From Paramecium octaurelia (taxonomy: Eukaryota; Ciliophora; Oligohymenophorea; Peniculida; Parameciidae): a stretch of DNA of 64,000 bases. Location of the stretch: the NCBI GenBank assembly GCA_905182995.1, contig CAJJDP010000077.1:278185-342184 (forward strand), given 5' to 3'. Made by a program: the position numbers and the translations under genes. Under the pieces are notes generated by a model. The model saw only the letters and a list, made by a program, of their open reading frames with translations. It had not been told where the DNA came from and ran no database searches. Below, piece by piece: positions 23,765-35,859 of this stretch; the stretch's first letter is position 1; each line of letters starts with the position of its first letter.

Positions 23765-24926
23765 TCACACAACAATTTCCATTAGTGCTGCTCTAGTTGT
23801 ATCATTGAAATTGTTTTCAAATAGTTCCAACAACTAAAGTACAATCTAGATTTATTCGTTTCTAGCAACTCTAGCTTGTTCAGCTGCATTGTTGTCCTCC
23901 TTGCAAGCAACTTCAAATGATTTTCTTTCAACTTCTTTATTGTCATAGATGATTTATTAAAGAAGAGCTTGTTATTAGAGATCTTCTAATCTTTATTAAG
24001 CAAATTCAGCAGCAGCTTAGTCATCAGCAATTTGACCAGACAATCTAACATTTTCTTTTTAAAGACGAATTCTAAGAGGGAATATAGTGAGAATACATAC
24101 AAGTCTTATTAGAAGAATTTCTCAGCCCAATCTTCAGCATACATTTCTCTCTTTTGGACATCATAAATGCTTTCAATCAAATCGTTGATTATATCAACAA
24201 TCACTTAGACGTTGTCATTGTCTGAATGTATTTTAGCATCAGAGCATAATTCCATAAGTAATGAAGTGATACTTTTGAATTCTGAATTCTAAGCATAGTT
24301 CTTCACTATGAATATGATACGTATATTTACCTAATTATTCATGATGGTCTTTTAATTGAACTAAAGCACCTCCTGGATGTGGTGTTTATAGTTATCTGAT
24401 GATTTGTTATGCTTATTTTAAACCATTGATCAAACCAATGAGTTCATCTCTTTTTTGTTCATATAATTGATGTTCTTTTCTTCTTTGCTCAGAATAGTTT
24501 AATTATAATTGATCATTTCTTTGAATTTCAGCGTTTTTTTATTCAACTTAATTCAATTTGTTGGCTAATTCTTCTTACTTTCCTGGGATTTACCTTTCGT
24601 AATCAGCTTTGGCTACAACAGCTTTTTCTTGAATTGAATTAATTAATGAAAACTGATCAGCGCATTAAGCCTATCTTTCTCCATTAGCTTTACTAGATCG
24701 TGCGTCTTCATCTCTTAAATCATAGAAAAGCTTGTTCAGCATAGTGTAAATTTATCTGGCAGCATTTCTAATACAAGTTAATGTTAGACAAGTACTCTTA
24801 TGTAAGTTCTAGCTGAATAGTTTGTAGTATTTGACGACCAAAACTATTTGAAGCTACTTGTTGTAAAAATTCAGGTTGTTGACCTAAAGTGCAGACCAGA
24901 AGGATAACCAAAATTACGATTTTCAT
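23765..24926 (-). CDS. Trichocyst matrix protein (TMP), 359 aa
   Basis: ATG at 24926 and TGA at 23765-23767, with introns of 28, 25 and 29 nt, give exactly 360 codons. MKIVILVILLVCTLGQQ is a signal peptide. The mature part is built of long coiled coils (NKLNQVEQKNAEIQRNDQ, VRLSGQIADDQAAAEFA) separated by a HPGGAL-type linker, the arrangement of Paramecium TMP precursors. TMPs are processed in secretory granules and pack into the crystalline core that expands on calcium-triggered exocytosis. It lies 74 bp from the stop of the hydrolase gene, and a second TMP gene follows at 27.1 kb. TMPs form a very large multigene family, so the exact subfamily is left open. Confidence 0.85.
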
Positions 24927-25000
24927 TTGGAATAATAAAAAACGAATACAGAAATTGCAAATAATGATAAAATTGTATAATACTATATAGATAAATCAAT

Positions 25001-27100
25001 TCATTATATTCCTATTTATCTAAAGAATGCCTTTACGTGACTAAAATCTAATTCAGTCAAATTATTGTTATGACCACAGTCTACATTAATTAATTGTCCA
25101 ATTTTAGTAATGTAATGGGAAGTCAATTTCATTTCAATGTTGGCTCCTCTTTCAGTAGATTCATTTAGATTATAGGTCTGTTACGTATCATCCATGTACT
25201 CTGAGAACCTATCAACAATTTTATTGAATTGATCTAATATTATCTAACCATCTAGTTTTAACTAATATATTAAAGAAATATACATTCTCCCAATCATGTT
25301 GATTTCCTTACAAGTTTAGAAACTCAGTCATGGCTTACCTATAAATTGAATATTGTTAAATAAAATTATGTTGATAGTCATGCATTCCAAAAGTAAAGCA
25401 GCACGCAAAGAAGCATTAGACCTTCTCCTCAAAATTATCTTAGCTGTAAATCAATAATTCTATCAAAGCTGTGTTGCCATACTTTAAGGAATACATAATT
25501 TCAATCATCGAATACAAGAGTGGCTGTAATCTTTCTAATTCCTCAGCCGTAATCAATTCAACATAATTTTATTGATTGTGCAGATGTTAATTAATATTGA
25601 TATTGATCAAAGTTCTATCTTGTGGATTTTCCATTTGTTATTCCAATTTATTCAATTTTACTATTAAACCAACCACTCTGCTTAAACTGTTCAATAGAAC
25701 TCTCATTTATTACCGGTTGAGAATATTTGAGTTGAAGAATTTCTAAAAACTAACAGACTCTTTATCCAATGCAGATGTAAGCTTGCTAAAATATTTCTCC
25801 TTATAAGGACTGAACCATTCTCTTGCTACTGCTACTTGTAATTGAGCAACATACGGAATGATCTCATCTTTGGAATCCTGCACAATCAATTTATGTCCCC
25901 TGTAATTCCAATAGTTCATATATTATGGTTTGTCCCAATCGGTTATGATATTGAGTAGCATCCTTATATGACTGCTAAAACACTTCGAAGCCACTTATCC
26001 CAGAGATGAAAATGTTCTATCAACAATTAAAAAATCTAGGTTGTTTAACAATGCCACTTCCCCTGCTATTGATCCACCTAATGAATATCCTTAGATTCCA
26101 AACCGCATTATATTGAAGTGTTCTCTAAAGTAATTGACAATGGCGTTTGCATCTGAAAGGAGAGCTTTTGGATTAAGTTGGCCAGTACTTTAACCGTACT
26201 GTCTATAATTCCACACAATCACATTTATTTTATTGTATTCATAGAATCGAAACCAATTACACTAGAAATAGTGATTTCATATTACATCGTAGAACATATA
26301 CTCGTAATAACCACCGTTTGGATTACAAAAGAGAACTGTGTTATTGGTTTGACCATCTAATTGGTTGATCAAGTACATGCAATCAATATTAGACTTTCCA
26401 TTCATGATCATCACTCTCTTTGCATTTTGATTCTTCAATTATATCATAGCTCTGAATTCATTTAAGCCACCAAATAATTCCAAGGTGCACCACCTCTTTA
26501 ATTTTTAGTAACCCTTTAATTCTTGCACATGCTTATTTGCGATATTATACATGGCATCCAAATTGATTATCAAATAGTCGACATATTTTTATTCGATCTG
26601 ATTACCTTTCAATATTTACTCTAAGAGAAACTCATTGTTGCATTAAGTTCGAAGTATCGAAAGTATTTATTTAAGACAATTGTGATATTCTTATTATAAT
26701 TTGCTTAGGCTCTACATTGTTTAAAAGATCTATCCCTATGTTTCAAACCATTGTACAATGTTAATGTTTGGCTATTTGCGTTGGTATATCATCTCTTCAA
26801 ATTCCTTGACCTATTATTAGACTATCTAAATAATTCGAACCAAAACCTTACTTTAGCATGTAGCAACCCTTGATTATTTTAGTTGATTCTTTAGTACAAT
26901 CTAAATGATCCAGGGTAGATCAAGGCCTGGCATAGCAATCTCAAGCATAAGTAGAGGATTCCCAATAGGAAGAATAAACTGAGAGTAAAGTCAAGGAATA
27001 AGTGAAGAACACTAAATGTTCCAAATATAAATAGTATAACTATGGCGTAAAGGCAAATAATGTGAGTATCCGTTTTAATATTAATAATAATGAAAATCAT
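25001..27100 (-). CDS. Membrane-anchored alpha/beta-hydrolase, 675 aa
   Basis: ATG at 27100 and TGA at 25001-25003, with introns of 26, 24 and 22 nt, give exactly 676 codons. Two or three N-terminal hydrophobic segments (AIVILFIFGTFSVLHLF, SLFFLLGILYLCLRLL) precede the catalytic domain. That domain shows an oxyanion-type FCNPNGGYYEYM strand, VIVWNYRQYGQSTGQ and the nucleophile elbow GYSLGGS (26073-26090). A candidate Asp lies in QDSKDEIIPY, and a candidate His in DCGHNNN near the C-terminus, so the triad looks intact. Substrate is unknown; lipid or thioester hydrolysis is usual for this architecture. Its start codon lies inside the divergent TMP gene. No other Met precedes the membrane segments, so this start seems necessary. 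Confidence 0.8.
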
Positions 27101-28209
27101 CGCTTTAGTGTTAGTTGGTTTATTGTGTGTTTCCGCTGAAACCTAAACAAGATCACCAGGCCAATTGTTGGTTGATCACATCAACAGTTTGATCCTCTCC
27201 ATCCGTAACGAGCAAACAGAACACGACGACATCTACACAGTCTAATAAAGAGAATGTGGAGATGAATTGGGATTCAGAAAGAAGGAAGTCCAAGACGCTG
27301 TTGATGCCTTAACAAGAGCTACTGAACACAAGGGAAGAGCCTAAGCTGCCCATGCTTCAGCCACAGCTGATTTGATCAGAGTCAAGACCTATCAATAAAT
27401 CCTTGAAGACTAAGTTGAATTCATTACCACCAGAAGAAATGACAGAGCTGCCAACTTCAACAAGAAAGTCTAAAACATCAACACATCATTGTCTTTGATC
27501 GACGGTGCTGAATAAATTGTCAATGTATATTGTTCATATTAAAAACTAATAGGAATTCGCCAACTCCTCAGCTTCATTCCTCTAAGTCACAAAACACTTC
27601 AACAACATGTTCCTCCAAGCCACCAAAGCTGGTAATGCTGGTGAATATGCTCCATTATTGTCTGTCCTTGTTGAATTAAGTGGAGATGGAAACGTTAGTG
27701 TCGATAACATCAACAGAATCAGATAATTATTAAACGAATTAAGAGAAAAATTATAAGCTGCTCTTTCATAATTGACAGATAACGAAAACACCCAAATCGA
27801 AGTCTTCTAAGCCAGAAAGAACAGAGTCCAAGACGTCATCACACTTTTGGTCAACGTCTAAGGATAATTGACTGCTTATATTGCCTAATTATAAGCCACC
27901 ATCACCAAGGAAGAAGACATCATCAACTCAGCCACCAGCAAGAGAATCAGAAACTAAAACTTGCTTAACTATGCTAGTGACATGTGCAATGCCTTCAATA
28001 CTGAATACACTGACAGCACTGGTGCCAGAAGAAAGGAAGTCGAACTCTTGACCAAATTGAGAACCTTCGTCGAATAAAGAGTTGAAGAATTCAATCAATA
28101 TGGAGGAGATCCCACTGACGTCTTCGCCAGTTATGCCAAATAAGGATCTGCCTAAGCTGCTGAAGCTCAATTCCTCCAACTTAGAGCTAACCTTAGAGCA
28201 AGAAAATGA
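27090..28209 (+). CDS. Trichocyst matrix protein (TMP), 363 aa
   Basis: ATG at 27090 and TGA at 28207-28209 with a 28-nt intron at 27525-27552 give exactly 364 codons. MKIIALVLVGLLCVSAET is a signal peptide. The body is a coiled-coil TMP with IRNEQTEHDDIYTVQQRECG, LSQLTDNENTQIEVFQARK and a C-terminal AEAQFLQLRANLRARK block. Codon use is richer in G and C than its neighbours (many GCC, ACC and CTC codons), as expected for a highly expressed granule-content gene. It is the clearest TMP of the three in this window. The first 11 bp overlap the 5' end of the minus-strand hydrolase gene, so the two promoters must lie within each other's coding or leader sequence. Confidence 0.9.
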
Positions 28210-28264
28210 GTTTTATAAATATCATAAAATTCAACCAATCCTAAATTTTGTTATTTTATACAAA

Positions 28265-29281
28265 TCAATTAAATTTTGGATAGCTACTACTATTGTATGA
28301 ATTCTATGGCTATTATTACTAATTATACTGAGCATACGGGTTTTGCTATTATTACTAATTATTTGGGACATAAGGGTTTTATTAATTTGGAATCTATTAG
28401 TATTACTATTATTATGGATATTAAGGATAATATTATTATTATGGATATTATGGATATTAAGGATAATATTACTATTATTATGTATACTATTATTATTATT
28501 ATTGAAATGGAATATTCTATTGTTATGTTTATTATTGAATATTATTATTTTATTAATTTATTTAAGGTACAGTAATAGCAGGAACATTAATCATCGGTTT
28601 AGCCACTTATATCTTAGGAACAATAATAATTGGACCTTAAGCAGGAGTATTTGAAGGATTATTAATACTACCCTAAGCTTTCTCAGGTTATCCAATCAAT
28701 TGCTGAATTCTTAATATTCCTAATTTTTCCATTTCTGCCTTGAAATCCTCTGGCAAAGGAAGAACATCTATTTCCAACCACTCTACTTATTTCTTGTAAC
28801 TAACAAATTAATATTTGATTTTACCCTCCTTTGAATGCTCCAAATGTTGATCCTGGAAAACAAAATCTAAATGTCTAATCTCCCTTGCCACCAAAGGTTT
28901 AAACCTTACCACGATAGGTTACAAATGTAATATTTATTATCCTATTCTTTTTAGCAGATTAGTATGCACCAAATATTTCACTTACGTAATCATCAGGACC
29001 TATTTCAATTAAAACATTCGTAAGTTCCTTTTTGGATTTTGGGATATTATGACCTGCTTTCAATAGGTCCCCAGCGTTTAATTTGTAAAATATTTCAAAT
29101 CCACGCACACTAAAATGTAGAATGTTGTAAAATACCATTTTTCTGTAAAGAAAACCCTTATAGCTTAGATCTTCTTGTAACCTCCTGTCTTCTAGAGTTG
29201 TTTTCCATCATCAAAAACTTCTAATTTTGAATTTTAAATTCCAATTTAAACTTTATTGGGAGCAATCATTGCCACTAACAT
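28265..29281 (-). CDS. Jacalin-like lectin-fold protein with Q/Y/P-rich prion-like tail, 321 aa
   Basis: ATG at 29281 and TGA at 28265-28267, with introns 29110-29135 (26 nt) and 28800-28824 (25 nt), give exactly 322 codons. The first half reads as a beta-prism, jacalin-like domain: LEVFDDGKQLQKTGGY, VRGFEIFYKLNAG, YVSEIFGAYQ, IINITFVTYRGKVQTFGGK and STFGAFKGG. A short segment (VEWLEIDVLPLPEDFKAEME) follows, then about 110 residues almost wholly Gln, Tyr, Pro and Asn (YYPQYPQYPQQQ, NQQNPYVPNNQ). No signal peptide is seen, so it is probably cytosolic. The gene is 24 bp downstream of the next minus gene and converges with the TMP gene 55 bp away. The jacalin call rests on pattern only. Confidence 0.7.
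28268..28580 (-). repeat. Low-complexity AT tract coding a Q/Y/P/N-rich tail
   Basis: On the plus strand this is an almost unbroken TTA/TAT/ATT tract with TGG and AAGG interruptions. Read on the minus strand with TAA/TAG as Gln it is the C-terminal domain of the jacalin-like protein, with repeated YPQ, PQYPQ and QQQY units. Open frames on the plus strand here are artefacts of the same composition. Confidence 0.8.
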
Positions 29282-29305
29282 TATTTATTTATTATTAAAA
29301 ATCAA

Positions 29306-29836
29306 TCATCTTTTAACTCTTTCGAATTTCCCTGGCTTCTCCTGCTTCAAATTTGGATTCAACTCTTTTTCTGGACGCTCGTCACTATACATTAATGTGT
29401 TTGGATTCTCCTCATCTAAAATAGACTTTGGCATTGGCTTCCCTTCCCAAAAAGGGCCACTAAAATGTTATCTATCCAATAGTTCTTTATGTCTAAGAGT
29501 ATATATATGCTAGACATACTTTTTCAAATCATCGGGATCAACATTAGCTGCATACCAATTAGAATAATCTACTTCCTTTCTTTTTTCAGCTTATCCTTAT
29601 ACCAAATTCCCATTTTAATAAATATAAGTACCTTTCTTCAAATCAATTTCTTCACTCTTTTACTATTATTCCTATTGCTCATTAAATTTCTAAATGATTT
29701 TTTCTGGAGTGACCTCCTCTTCCTAAGTGATCTATTAGAACTGAATATTTGGATTAGTTAACTTCAGAAAATTTATCTAATATTGTATCTCTTTGAGTAT
29801 TTATTCCTCAGGTTTAGGTTCTTATACAATTTTCAT
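29306..29836 (-). CDS. Unknown acidic protein, 176 aa
   Basis: ATG at 29836 and TGA at 29306-29308 give exactly 177 codons without introns, though 27 nt from about 29490 could also be spliced in frame. The N-terminus is Gln/Glu-rich (EQQEQQQKSEEIDLKKG). The C-terminal half is Pro/Trp-containing and looks conserved: VDYSNWYAANVDPDDLKKY, HKELLDRQHFSGPFWEGK and MPKSILDEENPNTLMY. No signal or membrane segment is seen and I do not recognise the family. It ends 24 bp before the start of the lectin-like gene on the same strand and is divergent, by 103 bp, from the TmcB-like gene. Confidence 0.65.
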
Positions 29837-29939
29837 TAGGTTTATAGATGCTCTTTGCTATTTTTATTAAGGAAGTTGGTCAATAAACTTTTTAGCAGAT
29901 AATAATAGAAGTCTCACTTCCTTCTTAATCATTTAATTA

Positions 29940-32900
29940 ATGAAATTTATAATATTTGAATAATTGTCCTGCTTAGCTCACTTAGCTCATAATAGTTAAC
30001 CATCTGAATTTTCAACGGTAATGAATGTCTTAATTGTTAATTTGTAATATCTCGCTTTGATGCTTCCTTAGAATGGATGGCATTTATGGAATTATATTGA
30101 TGGTCATCTCTATCTTTTAAAATAATTCGCTTAGGCAACTTTAATTATTCCATATGGATTTGAATCCTCAGTTGATTTTGGTCCTTTTGCTTTGGCAATG
30201 GTGATTATGCTGTTGATTTCATTTTTATCAATTATAGCTATATTTGTTACTTTTGGAATATTTGATAACCTAAATCCAAAGGATCATTATTAATTGCGAA
30301 AATTTATCTTCCACTATATACGAATTTGTGCTACTACATTATAATTGCCGATACTTTTCCTATTTTTTGCCATGATCATAATAGGACAAACAAAAATAAA
30401 CTAACACGATACTATTATTAATCTCAAAAGCATTTTAGGATTGTTTGGAGTTTTAATCTTTTCCATTTTTGTATTCCTCTATCATTACTTTTTAAGGGCC
30501 TACACTTTTGTGCCCTTCTATTATTTCTAATAAAAATATAATCTACTCTAAATTATAAATTATTTCTTCAACATTCTAAATGCCATTTTATATATAATTG
30601 CAGATGGTATTTTGATAGAATATGTGAAAATAGCAGTTTTGTTTTTATATTTTATATCCCGACTAACTGAACTCTATTATTTTAGACCTTATTTACCACA
30701 TATTAATTAACTTTTATATATGTCCAATAGCAGCTTGCTCACAATACTAATTGTAATTAGTATAAATATTTTGATGGTCGACAAACACGTATTGCATGAA
30801 GACTAGTTGCTTTACATTATATTAATATTTGGGAGCTTATCCTTCTATTTTAGTTAAATGCACTATGAAACTAAATTCTTATCCACCTTTGAATTTGAGA
30901 TGAATTCTTTTTCATGTATATATTATACTTAAGAGATGCACTTCAAATATCTATAAACAATTGAAACTCAAAAATAAAAGGAATTCTTTCAACTTTATTT
31001 ATATTGGAAAGCCCATAAGGTTGTGTGCACTAGACATTGGCTTAAGGAATCTTACAAAACTGATTATAATTAAATTTAAAGAACACATTAAACCATTTTT
31101 TGTATTTTAAATACAGAATTAGAAAAGGCTCAAATGGATTAAAGAGTATCTTATGAAGAACTGTTATTAATTTACATTAGTTATGTGGCATTATTTTGCA
31201 AAAAACCACTTATGGCATATACAGAATTGAAAAGATATTAAAGTTAGAAGTAGATTTAATCTTATTACTTCATTTGCATTCGCTATTAAATGAGTATTTA
31301 TTTATAAGATCTGATTAAAACTCAGCAATAAGAAAATAATCAGATGTCTTAAGGAGGAAAACAATTACAATCTGAACGATAACTTAGTATTCATGAAGTA
31401 TTTGAAACGATGAGATTTCAAGATCAATTTATTCCTTCCCTTATTGAGATTTTAAGTGATAAAATTAATTTTTGGACTAAACAATTAAAAGGGTTTAATT
31501 CCATTTATGAAGTCGAAAAATTAGCCATAGCTCAAAGCCAAAAGATTCATAAATTAACATATCAAATCAGGAAGTATTGTTCTTTCGATATTAATAATTT
31601 AGATCATCTATAAATAAATAATAATGTTTAGAATCTAAAGCTCTTATCAATATTTTGCAGTTCCATAATGAATGACTATTACAGTTCGTAGATATGCGAA
31701 ACTGCAATCACTGATGTCTATAATATTGAGCATACACTATAAGAGGAAGTAATTACTAATTTAGCATTCATATAAGAAAAGGCTGTTTTAATAATGATTA
31801 GTCTAGTAAAAAACAGAGGGAGGATAATTAATAAAGATAAGAAATTAATACTATAATTCTTCGGCTATTAAGAAAATGAAATATTTGAGATAGATAATAT
31901 ATCAGGATTAATGCCTTCCTTTTTTGCTGAATAACATGATAAATTATTGTTAAATTATTTACAAACTGCTAGATCTTCATTTTTTTAAACATTCAGTTAA
32001 GTATTCGGAATGAAGAAAGAAGGATCTCTTAATTCCTACTAATTAAAGTTAGATAACAACTTTAGTGAATTGGATGATTATGTGTTAATTGGATGTCTTT
32101 CAGAATTTAAGAAAGCATCTGATTATATTCTGTTTAATGAGGATGGCTATTTAATTGGAATGACAGATAATTTTTTTTATACAATTATTAATTCCGATGA
32201 TTAGGAATTTTAAATTCCAAAAGAAAATGTTGGTTAATTAAATATCTTCTTGATAATTTATAATATGATGGATCTATTAAATGAGTTTAAGAGCAATTAT
32301 GGAAAAGATGTGATTTATAATTAGCAAGATAAATATTTAAAAATTTGGAAATATGCAAACAATAAGGATTTATTGGAAAATTCTTAAAAGATGCAATATT
32401 ATTCCACCAAATTGAATTCTTGTTATAATGAAAATAGTTTATTGAAATCAAGAACATCGAACATCACTGTAGAGAGAGAAAGAGCAGAAATATAAATATA
32501 TTAACAATTAGGTAAGAGTAATGGGGAATAGAAAAAATATAAAGGATCGTAGTTACTGTAATCTCTAACAATTTACAATGTTTCACTTGGAAATTAACTA
32601 TAACATGTTCTTTAAACCTTAGAAGTAATCGTATTTTTTATGATAGTTTAAAAATAGAACTCATTTTACAGGAAAAGCTAGTATTACTTACAAACTTGTA
32701 GGCAAGAAATCCTCTAGGAAATGCTATTTTATTTTAGAGATAAATGATCTAAAAAAAGCAGATGATTTGCTTAAGACAAATGAATCATTAATCAATAATT
32801 AATACACAACTTCAATTTAAACAACAAACAAACGTATGTTGTCTTAGATCTTCATTTTTAGTTTTTTATACTCCAGATTTAAACCAAAGTAATCTTGAGA

Positions 32901-35350
32901 TAATTAAAGTTGATAAGGAAGAGGTTACTCCAAATATTTCGAAGCCTACCTAACCTTTCTTTTAGAGACTCATCAATAAATATGAATTGAAACAACAATA
33001 ATAATACGTCGATATCTTAGGAATGGAATCTGCAAGAGACAGTGTCAGCTATGGGCCATTATCATAAAGAATTAACTTTATCAGTCCCTCTTCAAAGTAA
33101 TAATAGATGTAAGAATTAATTGAAAAAGACTTCACAGACCTTCAAAACTAATTAGAATATATAAATTAAGATATCAACCAAGAAAATGATGCTCCAGATT
33201 CTTCACAAATAAAGAGCAATAGTAAAGAGTAAAACTAAAAAAGTCCCAACATTATTGAAATCTATCAAAATAATAAATTCAACTTAAAAATGGAAGATAT
33301 TGATAGAGATGCAAAAAAGTCAAAATCCAGCATTACTTCTGGTACATCTGGAGTGTCAGCAATAACAACTATCAAATAATTTCAATAGAATACATAAATG
33401 ACAGATAGTTTAAAAAAGCTAGCCATTATTAATATTTTAATAATGATTATAATTATAGGTTACATCATTGCCCATTTGATAAAATTAAACACATATACGG
33501 AGCAAACTTAATAAACCTTAGCTAATATTAATGGGCCCACTTTATTTAATCGCTATTTTTTTAAAATCTTCACTTACACCTGGAGTCTTGTATTTAATAC
33601 ACTTGATATTATAGAAAGCAGCGATTTTATTATAAAGTCAACAATTTCTGAGATGCAAGATTTAGCTTCAATAGTATTTATTGATTTAAGCAAAATGTAT
33701 AAAATTTTTATAGGGATCGAGTAATCAGGAATGCTAAGTTATATCAACTTGGATATGCTTTATCAAACAAATGAAAACGTAACTTATACTTATTTTATAA
33801 ATTTAATTTCTGCTGTTTCTGATCAACTATTTGAAGCCCTCAACTACGATGTTAATACACTCATATAAATTATTGATAGAAATTATTTGGATAACCTATT
33901 AATGTTGAGGTACAACCTAAAAAATGTTGTAGTTATGAATTCATAATTAATCGATTCTTTAAATGAAGTCTACTTCTAATAGCAGGATGATAATATTCAA
34001 GAATTTTAAACATAAATTATATTAGAAATTGTTTTCTTGCTAGTAATCATAGTATCGTAATTAATTTACTGGAAATAAATTGAATAATATTGTTAATAAA
34101 TCTTAATACTAGCAGGAAGACTGTAATATACTCAAGCTTAAGAGATGATCCTAAGATTTACTCTTGTCATTGAGACCTTGAAATAATTTTCTGGAAATTA
34201 GAGTTGGAAGAAATAAAACTTTTATAAATTATTATTCTTTCCTTTAAATGAAATAGGAATAGATACTGTTCAAAGTCAATCAAGAATTTTAAAGGATTAC
34301 TAAAGTTCGCAAGTTAGTTAATAGTTTAGAATTAATAAAGCTTTCGAGGAAAGACAAAAAAATCTCAAAAAGAATTTTAACGTCGTACTTAATTCTAAGA
34401 TAAATAATCCAAATACTACAATCTTCAAGGCTACAATTTTAATCATAATAACATTTTTAATATTTTTAATTTATCTTTTAGGTGGATTTTTATTATTTAG
34501 ACAATAATAAAATGATTTATTGCCAACTCAATAACTGACCTTAAGCTTTATTAGATTTACATCTTAATTAGATATAGTAGTTAGCACTTCATTAATTACC
34601 AAATCGTAACCTCTTCTATATGATAAATTGGTAGAAATGAAAATATACACATCTAAAGAAATAGATAAGTTTAGAGATTAAAGAAAAATTATTAAGATTT
34701 TTATCTCATTATATTCGATTTATTATGAGAACATTACTTCAATTTATGAGAACATCATTAAATCAAATAAAATATCAAGTGAAGATGCCAGCACACTGCT
34801 CACGTTATATTAAGGAGATTTTTGTTTAGAAATTGGTTCTGATGTGCCTTTTTGCAATTACGATACAATCACAAATTTTAATTCTCTCTATGGAATTCCA
34901 GACACTCAAGATGACAACAGAGAGTATCTAAGTAAAGGTATACAAGGAATTGTAAGCAAATTAGACACTTTTTTCAAATAGAATTATCAGTTTGAAATTA
35001 ATAACACTGAATACTTTCCAGATAAAAATGTAACCAAAGAAATTCTAGTTTCCAAAGATTTTACAAATGCTGTAATGGAGCATTTCTTAGATACAACAGA
35101 TGGAACAAATTTATTTCTTGATACATTGATGCAAGCCATCAATAAAATAACCAATGATAATCTGTATTTATCATATACCTATTACTTAATAACTGGATTC
35201 TTATTATTGGTTATTTTCCTTACTTTTTATGGACTTTGGATATATAGCTCAAATCAAAGATTGATCTTACTTAGGCTAATTCTAACAAATTTACCTATTG
35301 AGGTTCTAACAGAATAACATACATTGACCTTACTTAGAAAATTACAATGA
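29940..35350 (+). CDS. TmcB-like PAS-domain membrane protein, 1,786 aa
   Basis: ATG at 29940 and TGA at 35348-35350, with introns 32625-32646 (22 nt) and 32834-32861 (28 nt), give exactly 1,787 codons. The first 350 residues hold many membrane segments (LAMVIMLLISFLSIIAIFV, ILGLFGVLIFSIFVFLYHYF and others). A cytosolic part follows, with a PAS-like region near residues 600-720 marked by ILQFFGYQENEIFEIDN and LMPSFFAEQHDKLLLNY, typical of tiny-macrocyst-B (TmcB)-like proteins, a large ciliate family. Two further single or paired membrane segments flank an extracytosolic domain near the C-terminus (LAIINILIMIIIIGYIIA; YYLITGFLLLVIFLTF). A sensory or signalling role is inferred. A paralogue lies at 42.1-47.3 kb with the same plan and C-terminal end. 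Confidence 0.8.
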
Positions 35351-35424
35351 AAGAATATTCATTTAGTAAATTATGTATATGATAAAATTGTTTATGAAGT
35401 ATATTTAATATTCATAATTGGAAC

Positions 35425-35820
35425 TCAAAATGATTTAATATGTCCAAGGTATTCTTCGCCGGTAATTCTCACTTGAGATGTACAAATCTCTAGTTCATCG
35501 GCAATCATGGCTGCTAAAATATGAGGACAAAATTAGAATTCACGAGCATTGAATTTATCGCAATTGCATATGTAGTTATTGGCCTTGTAGACTTTACTAA
35601 CCTTTTAGTTTTATTCTGTGATAATATAAATAGCTTTATTAGCTTAGACTGGAATTTTGGTGATGGGAATCTTGTTTTCAATCAAGTAAAATGCCTCCTC
35701 ATAGTGTTTGTGGAGATCATACAAATTTTTATGAGCCTCCAGAGATTTATCATCTGTTTGCCCCTTGAATAGCCCAACCACTCTTGAAACACATTATTAT
35801 GTTACTTATAATAATTCCAT
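35425..35820 (-). CDS. Small SWIM zinc-finger protein, SWS1/ZSWIM7-like, 131 aa
   Basis: ATG at 35820 and TGA at 35425-35427 give exactly 132 codons, no intron. The helical N-terminal half (LEAHKNLYDLHKHYEEAFY) is followed by YIITEQNQKVSKVYK and a SWIM motif with metal ligands spaced C-x-C...C-x-H: YICNCDKFNAREFQFCPHIL. Protein size and a C-terminal SWIM finger match SWS1/ZSWIM7, the Shu-complex factor that helps Rad51 filament assembly in homologous recombination. The usual first ligand pair CxC and the CxH are both present. It sits convergently 74 bp past the TmcB-like gene. Other SWIM proteins (MULE transposases, larger ZSWIM) are much longer, which favours this call. Confidence 0.65.
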
Positions 35821-35859
35821 TTAAAATTAATATTATTAGAAATCAGAAATTCCTTTGAA

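Noticed and set aside
26178-26360. 60-codon plus-strand frame
   Set aside because: It lies antisense to the alpha/beta-hydrolase gene, whose catalytic motifs cover the same DNA.
28276-28654. Two overlapping plus-strand frames of about 100 codons in the TTA/TAT tract
   Set aside because: They are composition artefacts opposite the Q/Y/P tail of the minus-strand lectin-like gene, whose exon model is exact.
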